In this document: positions 15,146 to 20,035 of the stretch, piece after piece
How the letters are laid out: every line of letters begins with the position of its first letter
Numbering within the stretch: position 1 is the first letter of the stretch
DNA from: JAVBLQ01 sp031553435
GTDB lineage: Bacteria > Bacteroidota > Bacteroidia > Bacteroidales > Azobacteroidaceae
Direction: 5' to 3'
Assembly: GCA_031553435.1 (NCBI GenBank)
Contig: JAVBLQ010000063.1
Coordinates: forward strand, 1 to 20,035
DNA: 20,035 nt
Program-made: the position numbers and the translations under genes
Notes under the pieces: model-generated
What the model was told of the DNA's origin: nothing
Databases searched by the model: none
What the model saw: the letters and a program-made list of their open reading frames with translations, nothing else

Positions 15146-17281
15146 TCATTTCTCAATCAATAACTCTTCCAACAGCCGCGTACATTTTCCCCATCTATCA
15201 ATCATAAACATGACGTAACGGATATCGACACTGATTGTCTTCTGAAGTTCAGGTTCAAAAACAATATCTCCACTCATTGCTTCCCAGTTGCCATCAAAAG
15301 CAAGTCCGATCAGTCTGCCATTACCATCAAAGACGGGACTTCCGGAATTTCCTCCTGTAATATCATTATCTGAAAGGAAACACAAATTCATATCTCCCTC
15401 ATGATTTCCATAATCACCAAAATTTTTGCTACGAAGTAAATCCAATATTTCCGGCTGCACATTAAATTCAGGATCATCTTTTTTATACTTTTCAAAAACG
15501 CCCTTTGTTGTTGTATAATAATCATACCATGCTCCATCGTAAGGAACATACCCTCCAATGCTGCCATAACTCATCCGCATGGTAAAATTAGCATCAGATG
15601 ACAAGGTTGATGAATTCATATCTGTCAAACAAGCCATAAAGAGACGCTCTCCTTTTTGAATATCGTAAATATACCCAGCCATATCATCAATCAAATCAAA
15701 ATAAGACATTTTGTATGACATTGCTAATTTGAATGCCGGATCTTCTTTCAGTTTATCTACTTTTTTCTTGTCTTTTAACATTTCGACAAACTTACCGGGA
15801 TATGGAATGGCTGATTTTTTAAATACATCTGCAGCATATCTTTCATAATCATTTTTATATTTTTTCTCAATCTCTTTGTACACATCTGGTAAATATTTTG
15901 GGGCAACCCGTTCTTTCGCCAGTTTCAACATAGCTGCCAAAACTTTTTGATCTGTTGCCGGATCATAATCTTTGTAGGGAGCAAATATTACATTCTCAAT
16001 ATAATGTTGCTGCCCTTCCGGCGTATCGCTTGTATTAAAATCAACAACATTACTGGCCAGGCGAACAATTTCTGCTCCTCTCTGAAAAGTTTCCGATAAA
16101 TAGGTCATCGAACGTTGAATTTCGTCACTGGAGGTATAAGCTTTTTCCAACAAATCCAAAGCTTCACCATAAAAAGCTTTTTTATCTGGATATTGATCTA
16201 ACCAATTCCGGACTTTCTGTTCCAATTCTCTTTTTCGTTCAATCACATTCAACTGTTCTATACCACGATTCATTCCGATTGAATTTTTCCAATAATTGGA
16301 ACTTCTGGCATACTTGGAAGCATATTTGATCCTTATTTCGTCATTTGACAACATAGCTTCTTTCCAGATAGCTTGCTTTACTCCTCTGACTTCAATTCTG
16401 GGTTTATTTTTATCTTCCACCCGTTGTTTCACACCCCAGGATGAAAGGTAACGGTCTGTACTTCCCGGATAACCAATCGTCATAGTATAATCGCCCTCTT
16501 TATAACCTTTTAACGAGACCGGAACGAAGTATTTGGGTGTATATGGAATATTATCTGCGCTATAATCAGCCGGTTTATTATCTTTGTTGGCATAGACCCG
16601 AAAAACACTGAAATCTCCGGTATGACGGGGCCACATCCAGTTATCTGTTTCATCCCCGAATTTTCCTACAGAAGAAGGTGGTGCAAAAACCATACGGATA
16701 TCCCTGAAATTTTCATATACTTGCAGATAATATTTATTTCCGTTGTAATAAGATATAACCTGACCGTCTATAAAATCACTTTCCTTATTAATGGAATCTA
16801 CAATTATGGCTCTGACTGAATCTATTAACTGTATTCTGTCGGATTCGTTCATAGTATTATTTACTTTGGAAAGAACACGATCTGTCACATCTTCCGTTTT
16901 AATCAGGTAAGAAACGTACATATTTTTGATGGGAATTTCTTCTTCTAAAGTATATGAAACAAAACCATTCTTCAAATAATCATGTTCAAGGGTACTCTCC
17001 GATTGTATCGCATCGTAACCGCAATGATGATTCGTAAAAATCAAACCTTGATTAGAAACAGTTATACCAGTACATCCTCCATTAAACTGAATAACAGCAT
17101 CTTTGATACTGGCTTTTTCTATACTGTATAATTGATCAAAAGGAATAGAAAAGCCCAATTCTTTCATTTTATCCAGATTCTCTTTCGACAGATTGTTGAG
17201 CGTCCACATGCCTTCATCAGCCATCAGTGACGAAACGAAGGTAAATAGTAAAAGAATGGACTTAATTGTTTTTATTTTCAT
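15146..17281 (-). CDS. S46-family dipeptidyl-peptidase, DPP7-like
   Basis: 711 residues, full family length. A signal peptide (MKIKTIKSILLLFTFVSSLM, then ADEGMW) sends it to the periplasm or surface. The chymotrypsin-like triad is visible: His in IFTNHHCGYDAIQ (85-86), Asp in WPRHTGDFSVFR (D223) and Ser in TGGNSGSPVFDGNG (S646). S46 enzymes remove dipeptides from the N-terminus of peptides, feeding amino-acid-fermenting Bacteroidetes. The P1 specificity site, 18 residues after the Ser, is Gly (GLAFDGNWEAMSGD), as in DPP7, which prefers hydrophobic residues. DPP11 has Arg there for acidic residues. Phe two residues before is also shared. The gene has its own predicted promoter and a leader of about 115 bases. 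Confidence 0.94.
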   Translation of the reverse strand: MKIKTIKSILLLFTFVSSLMADEGMWTLNNLSKENLDKMKELGFSIPFDQLYSIEKASIKDAVIQFNGGCTGITVSNQGLIFTNHHCGYDAIQSESTLEHDYLKNGFVSYTLEEEIPIKNMYVSYLIKTEDVTDRVLSKVNNTMNESDRIQLIDSVRAIIVDSINKESDFIDGQVISYYNGNKYYLQVYENFRDIRMVFAPPSSVGKFGDETDNWMWPRHTGDFSVFRVYANKDNKPADYSADNIPYTPKYFVPVSLKGYKEGDYTMTIGYPGSTDRYLSSWGVKQRVEDKNKPRIEVRGVKQAIWKEAMLSNDEIRIKYASKYARSSNYWKNSIGMNRGIEQLNVIERKRELEQKVRNWLDQYPDKKAFYGEALDLLEKAYTSSDEIQRSMTYLSETFQRGAEIVRLASNVVDFNTSDTPEGQQHYIENVIFAPYKDYDPATDQKVLAAMLKLAKERVAPKYLPDVYKEIEKKYKNDYERYAADVFKKSAIPYPGKFVEMLKDKKKVDKLKEDPAFKLAMSYKMSYFDLIDDMAGYIYDIQKGERLFMACLTDMNSSTLSSDANFTMRMSYGSIGGYVPYDGAWYDYYTTTKGVFEKYKKDDPEFNVQPEILDLLRSKNFGDYGNHEGDMNLCFLSDNDITGGNSGSPVFDGNGRLIGLAFDGNWEAMSGDIVFEPELQKTISVDIRYVMFMIDRWGKCTRLLEELLIEK

Positions 17282-17321
17282 ATTTTAGTTTTATGTATTA
17301 TTTCAAATCGTGAGTAATATG

Positions 17322-17347
17322 AAGTTTTGCGTTATATGTTCTAAGTT
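17322..17347 (-). repeat. Leader repeat, copy A (S46 peptidase leader)
   Basis: 26-base AT-rich segment in the leader of the S46 peptidase gene. It matches the segment at 19146-19171 upstream of the S74 gene at 22 of 26 positions without gaps. All four differences are transitions. Both copies are read in the same direction relative to the gene and are followed by a similar ACATAAAACT-type stretch just before the ATG. Confidence 0.7.
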
Positions 17348-17401
17348 ATATTTACAAATAAGTACTTGATTTAACATTTGGATATTTTTTGAATTTACCA
17401 A

Positions 17402-17409
17402 CAAAGATA
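17402..17409 (-). promoter_or_regulatory. -7 element of the S46 peptidase gene
   Basis: Minus-strand TATCTTTG is a full match to TAnnTTTG and predicts a start near 17395, giving a leader of about 114 bases that contains repeat copy A. No -33 TTTG at 19-20 bases was found. Between this element and the inverted repeat at 17517 the DNA is AT-rich without other visible features. Confidence 0.5.
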
Positions 17410-17516
17410 AATGTTTTTAATAAAAATTCTTATTTTATTTATCAATCAAATTTATGGATATATTCCTTAATTATCTTGTAGAATCGATTTAATCAACTAG
17501 GAAAGAAGTTTGGGTG

Positions 17517-17599
17517 AATTGAAAATGGAAAGTGGAAAATTGAAAACAATTTCGTGCGTAAGCCTCTCATTTTCAATTTTCCACTTTCAATTTTCAATT
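17517..17599. repeat. 30-bp near-perfect inverted repeat between S74 and S46 genes
   Basis: Arms 17517-17546 and 17570-17599 match at 29 of 30 positions around a 23-base loop. They are built from AATTGAAAATGGAAAGTGG-like words. It lies between two genes read in the same direction, so it could act as a terminator for the S74 transcript, an mRNA stabiliser, or be a dispersed palindromic element. Part of the right arm (17574-17592) recurs at 19258-19276 with one base change. Confidence 0.85.
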
Positions 17600-17607
17600 A
17601 TTTGTCA

Positions 17608-17765
17608 AAGGTTCCAACGCAGAGCGGCCCCCTAATGGCCTCTCCCAGGCACTCCGCAACTCTGATCGTGTTAAAAGGAATAAAAAAAGAACCTTGCGGG
17701 TGTGGAATTGTCTGCGTTGGCATGCCTTTGGATCCGTTTCACAACGGAAATGTTTGTTTTTTTGT
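17608..17765. other. GC-richer, internally complementary intergenic region; possible structured RNA or dispersed element
   Basis: This stretch is clearly richer in G and C than its surroundings and has nested complementary segments. The outer stem is CCAACGCAGA (17614-17623) with TCTGCGTTGG (17711-17720), perfect over 10 bp. The inner stem is CCGCAA (17654-17659) with TTGCGG (17694-17699). A local hairpin at 17622-17644 pairs GAG-GGCC with GGCC-CTC, and TCCGTT/AACGGA (17733-17748) closes a TCAC loop. The last is followed on the plus strand by AATGTTTGTTTTTTTG, terminator-like. A competing pairing, AAGGTTC (17608-17614) with GAACCTT (17689-17695), is incompatible with the outer stem. Open frames cross it on both strands (including 42 codons on the minus strand) but none looks like a known protein. 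No promoter match was found. Confidence 0.45.
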
Positions 17766-17766
17766 T

Positions 17767-17794
17767 CCTGCCATTCAAATCAATGAATGACAGG
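17767..17794 (-). terminator. Hairpin just after the S74 gene
   Basis: 11-bp stem (17767-17777 with 17784-17794) and a 6-base loop, 7 bases past the stop of the S74 gene. The single non-Watson-Crick pair is C-A on the plus strand but G-U on the minus strand, favouring a role in the minus-strand RNA. It is followed by A-rich rather than T-rich sequence on that strand, so it may protect the 3' end more than terminate. Confidence 0.5.
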
Positions 17795-17801
17795 AGATAT
17801 T

Positions 17802-19136
17802 TTATTGAGCTTTTTTCAATGCTTCGATTTCTTTTTTCAATTCATCAATCATTTTTTGTTGATCCTGAATAGCTTTTACCAAAAGCGGAGTAAGTTTTCC
17901 ATAATCAACCCCCCATGGGTTTTCCTGAGCGTTTTCACCACCTACACTGACAGCTTCGGGATATACTTCGTATAAATCTTGAGCTAAGAAACCGGTTTGA
18001 ACTGTTTTGGTTTCATCGCTTTTGAAGTTGTAGTCTTTGACGCTGATTTTCATGAGGTCGGAAAGGCTGTAGTGGGTGTTTGTGATGTTTTCTTTGAGGC
18101 GAATGTCGGAAGTTGCATTGTAAACAAGGCCAGTTCCGGTAGCATTGGCTGAGATAGTTCCTATCGTAGTTGTGCTGGAGGCTCCGGTTGTTCCAACATT
18201 AAATCCTAAATATTGAAAATTATTAATGCTTCCTCCTGCTAAAGTTTTATTTTTAGTCAAATAAAGATTTGGGGCAAGACTCGATCTTTGTATGAATACG
18301 GCAGGGTCTGAGTGACACTGAATGAAGCTGGCATCATTAGAAGCAGTACCAAAAACAAGAGCTCCAGAGGTAGGTGCCTTGCCTGCTAAAAGATTTTTTC
18401 CTTCTGTCAAATGTAATCCTGAGGCAGGAGAAGTTGTCCCAATTCCTACATTGCCAATAGAATCAATAGACATTCGAGCATTATATGTTCCAGATGTGAA
18501 AAAATGCAAAGAACTGGCATTTGTATTTCCATTTCCGTTATATATACTAAAAGTTCCAGATAATTGTTTAAATTCATCTTTTATATATCCTCCATAGGTA
18601 GAAGCTCCAAGCATTTGGCTTTTTTGTATAGAAAGAGGTGATGTTGCTGTTCCCTTTGATGTATAAGCGATATAGGAAGGAGCATCTCCATATGAATAAA
18701 TTACTATATCATCAGCATGATATCCTTTATTATCATTTATTATTGTAATTGCATTATCGTTCCCAGTAGTATTTAATAGTAAACCTCCATTACTTGCTAC
18801 TTTCATTGTTGTATCCTGCGCCATCCACATCCACTTTGCTCCGTTCCAGTAATACATTCCTTCTCCATTGGCTCCGGTTCCTGAAATTGTCTTGTTGGTA
18901 TTGAATACTACCATTCCTTTTTCTGCTGCATCTGTTCCTGTCAGCCCCCAGGTTTCTGTGGCTGTCAGTGATACTTTAGGTAGTAATATTCCCTTGTTGG
19001 TCGAATTGTTGTTTACTTCCAGTACTGCACCTGTATGTGGAGTTTTATCTTTCCCGATCACAACTTGTGATTGAAGGTTGGTTGCCACCATGATCAAGGC
19101 AACACAGATTGAAATTAAAATTTTCGTTGTTTTCAT
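17802..19136 (-). CDS. Secreted surface protein with C-terminal S74 intramolecular chaperone domain
   Basis: 444 residues from the ATG at 19134-19136. The signal peptide is MKTTKILISICVALIMVATN followed by LQSQ. The next part resembles repeats seen in Bacteroidetes surface proteins (TGAVLEVNNNSTNKGILLPK, GMYYWNGAKWMW), then a beta-rich, Gly/Ser/Thr/Asn-rich stalk. Residues about 342-444 form a peptidase S74 / endosialidase-chaperone domain: TSDIRLKENI with the Ser-Asp where family members cut themselves, KDYNFK, TGFLAQDLYEVYPEAV, VDYGKLTPLLVKAIQDQQ and a terminal coiled coil. In phage tail fibres this domain trimerises the stalk and is then released. A longer frame upstream (to 19196) only translates AT-rich repeat DNA, so it was not used. 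No phage genes are nearby. A trimeric adhesin or stalk is the best guess. Confidence 0.9.
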   Translation of the reverse strand: MKTTKILISICVALIMVATNLQSQVVIGKDKTPHTGAVLEVNNNSTNKGILLPKVSLTATETWGLTGTDAAEKGMVVFNTNKTISGTGANGEGMYYWNGAKWMWMAQDTTMKVASNGGLLLNTTGNDNAITIINDNKGYHADDIVIYSYGDAPSYIAYTSKGTATSPLSIQKSQMLGASTYGGYIKDEFKQLSGTFSIYNGNGNTNASSLHFFTSGTYNARMSIDSIGNVGIGTTSPASGLHLTEGKNLLAGKAPTSGALVFGTASNDASFIQCHSDPAVFIQRSSLAPNLYLTKNKTLAGGSINNFQYLGFNVGTTGASSTTTIGTISANATGTGLVYNATSDIRLKENITNTHYSLSDLMKISVKDYNFKSDETKTVQTGFLAQDLYEVYPEAVSVGGENAQENPWGVDYGKLTPLLVKAIQDQQKMIDELKKEIEALKKAQ

Positions 19137-19145
19137 CTTTATTTT

Positions 19146-19171
19146 AAGTTTTATGTTATACGTTTTAAGTT
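19146..19171 (-). repeat. Leader repeat, copy B (S74 gene leader)
   Basis: Matches copy A at 17322-17347 at 22 of 26 positions, same orientation, 10 bases before the S74 start codon. The 19137-19270 gap contains no TAnnTTTG match, so the S74 gene is probably read from further upstream. Confidence 0.7.
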
Positions 19172-19174
19172 TTA

Positions 19175-19216
19175 CGTGATGGAACGCGGAGTACACGAAA
19201 TATACAGGCCATCACG
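19175..19216. repeat. 8-bp inverted repeat in the S74 leader
   Basis: CGTGATGG (19175-19182) is exactly complementary to CCATCACG (19209-19216) around a 26-base loop. It is part of a patchwork of short words filling the gap between the 93-residue gene and the S74 gene. Confidence 0.5.
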
Positions 19217-19270
19217 GATTTTTCATTTTCAATTGGCTAACGCCGAACGTTGTTTCTCAATTTTCCATTT

Positions 19271-19552
19271 TCAATTATTCCGCATTTTTCTCCGTGCACC
19301 GTGCACCGCGTACCGTGCACCTGCGAGTGAAGCGAGCAACAGCAGTCCTCCGGAAACCGGTACGACATCCGTTTCGCTTTCTCCCGGACCAATCGGTGGT
19401 TCGGGTTTAGCCCTGAGGATCGAGGGGTTGTATTCTGTAGTGGCAGAAGTGTTTTTGTTTTCTTCCGTGTTCTTGTACAATCCCTGGGCATGCAGTTCGG
19501 TGAATAGACAGGCTGTGATTGTGAGCAAGAAGATATAAATTACTTTTTTCAT
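19271..19552 (-). CDS. Small secreted protein with sorting-signal-like C-terminus
   Basis: 93 residues. An N-terminal signal (MKKVIYIFLLTITACLFTEL then HAQ) precedes a short polar, Pro/Glu-rich middle (ILRAKPEPPIGPGESETD). The end has a short PVSGG motif, a hydrophobic stretch LLLLASLAGARYAV and a basic tail (GARRK). This three-part end looks like the C-terminal signals read by exosortase or rhombosortase systems, or simply a tail anchor; which one is not shown by the sequence. Its ATG overlaps the TGA of the T9SS cargo gene (ATGA), so translation is probably coupled. The last 16 or so codons lie across a 7-base tandem repeat. Signal-bearing frame and coupling make it a likely real gene; no known family recognised. 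Confidence 0.75.
   Translation of the reverse strand: MKKVIYIFLLTITACLFTELHAQGLYKNTEENKNTSATTEYNPSILRAKPEPPIGPGESETDVVPVSGGLLLLASLAGARYAVHGARRKMRNN
19292..19319 (-). repeat. Four 7-base tandem repeats inside the small secreted protein gene
   Basis: Plus-strand units CCGTGCA, CCGTGCA, CCGCGTA, CCGTGCA lie end to end. They fall in the codons for the Arg-containing tail after the hydrophobic stretch. Since seven is not a multiple of three, a change of one unit would shift the frame and alter the tail. Confidence 0.85.
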
Positions 19553-20035
19553 TGATTCATTATTTTAGATATGCTATTGGTTTTGCCGGTGATCTTTACA
19601 ATCAAAGCGCCTTCAGTATTCAATTCACTTGTGAAATCAGAGCTTTGCGCAGTTGCAGAAAGAATCATTCTTCCTGTTACATCAAAGACCTGGATTTTGT
19701 CACCTTGCTGGATGTTTTTGACAAACAACTGTTTGTTGCTGGCATAGATAATTGTGTTGCCAGTTTCAGCTTTGTCAATCGAAGTCGGCATCCGGTTCAA
19801 TTCCAGGATAAAACGATCAGTGGTGTTGAGTTCTGTTGAAGGGAATGTGTAAGTATCTGTGAGAAGATTAGTTCTTTCACCAGTTTCTTTATCAAAAAGG
19901 ATGATGGATTGATAGAAACCTTCGTAGCCTTCATCCAAAGAAATGGTGTAATTGTCTTCTTCTCCTGTTTTAACACCCAGTGCAATTTCCCGATATTCTT
20001 TTTTAGGAAGCATTGTGATACAAAGTTCATCGCCT
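19549..20035 (-). CDS. C-terminal part of a T9SS-secreted protein (cut by window edge)
   Basis: About 161 residues to the stop at 19549-19551; the frame stays open to the window edge (GDELCIT precedes the first ATG at 20013), so this is the end of a larger protein. The last 75 or so residues are a type A T9SS C-terminal sorting domain: NTIIYASNKQLFVKNIQQGD, KIQVFDVTGRMILSA and LIVKITGKTNSISKIM. Such domains guide cargo through the outer membrane via the type IX system and are usually removed and replaced by an A-LPS anchor. The preceding 80 residues (LFDKETGERTNLLTDTYTFP) are the usual beta-sandwich of large Bacteroidetes surface proteins. The cargo's own activity lies outside the window. The stop overlaps the next gene by 4 bases. 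Confidence 0.9.
   Translation of the reverse strand, partial: GDELCITMLPKKEYREIALGVKTGEEDNYTISLDEGYEGFYQSIILFDKETGERTNLLTDTYTFPSTELNTTDRFILELNRMPTSIDKAETGNTIIYASNKQLFVKNIQQGDKIQVFDVTGRMILSATAQSSDFTSELNTEGALIVKITGKTNSISKIMNQ

Noticed and set aside
17612..17721. Integron attC-like site
   Set aside because: The outer stem ends with AAC/GTT-like edges and the size would fit, but the flanking bases do not match the RYYYAAC and GTTRRRY core sites, and no integrase or gene cassette is present.
17554..17790. Open frame of 78 codons on the plus strand across the structured region
   Set aside because: It begins inside the long palindrome, has no promoter or known protein pattern, and its sequence is explained by nested inverted repeats.
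19137..19196. N-terminal extension of the S74 protein
   Set aside because: The extra 20 residues would hide a normal signal peptide and come from AT-rich leader repeats.
19237..19491. 84-codon minus-strand frame overlapping the small secreted protein
   Set aside because: It is a different frame through the same DNA, without signal peptide or coupling, while the 93-residue frame has both.
1..20035. tRNA, rRNA, CRISPR array, transposase or prophage genes
   Set aside because: None seen. The only phage-like part is the S74 domain, which is on a signal-peptide-bearing surface protein.

Overview
The window looks like chromosome of a low-GC member of the Bacteroidota, most likely order Bacteroidales. 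The signs are a type IX secretion (T9SS) C-terminal domain, an S46 dipeptidyl-peptidase, Wza/Wzc capsule-export proteins, a lipoprotein-type LptC, a PpiD-like foldase, HU-like/LysM membrane proteins, and several matches to the Bacteroidetes -7 promoter element TAnnTTTG. Shine-Dalgarno motifs are scarce. Genus cannot be fixed from sequence alone. No tRNA, rRNA, CRISPR, transposase or integrase was seen.

Layout. (1) 1-329: start of a family 2 glycosyltransferase running off the left edge. (2) 537-6773, minus strand: a compact six-gene unit read right to left: small coiled-coil protein, minimal HU-like protein, HU-like/transmembrane/LysM protein, Wza-type lipoprotein, Wzc-type tyrosine kinase with a C-terminal Gly-Tyr tail, and an OmpA-family protein, closed by a hairpin terminator. 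It probably exports a surface polysaccharide made by genes to the left. (3) 7043-7900, minus: AraC-family regulator, divergent from (4) 8015-12772, plus: coaX, an outer-membrane protein and lptC in overlapping frames, then a PpiD-like foldase and a strong terminator. (5) 12931-15069, plus: rlmN and pdxA, apparently driven by a promoter nested in the preceding terminator. (6) A 20-bp perfect inverted repeat serves the convergent ends at about 15.1 kb. (7) 15146-20035, minus: a T9SS cargo C-terminus, a 93-residue secreted protein overlapping it by 4 bases, an S74 (endosialidase-chaperone) surface protein, a structured intergenic region, and a DPP7-type S46 peptidase.

Blocks 2 to 4 are largely about building the envelope: polysaccharide export, LPS transport, and folding of exported proteins. 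Block 7 is a surface/secretion neighbourhood with many short repeats between and inside the genes. The least conventional parts are the HU-like proteins leading the capsule-export operon, the overlapping small protein with a sorting-signal-like C-terminus, and the GC-richer, internally complementary stretch at 17608-17765.
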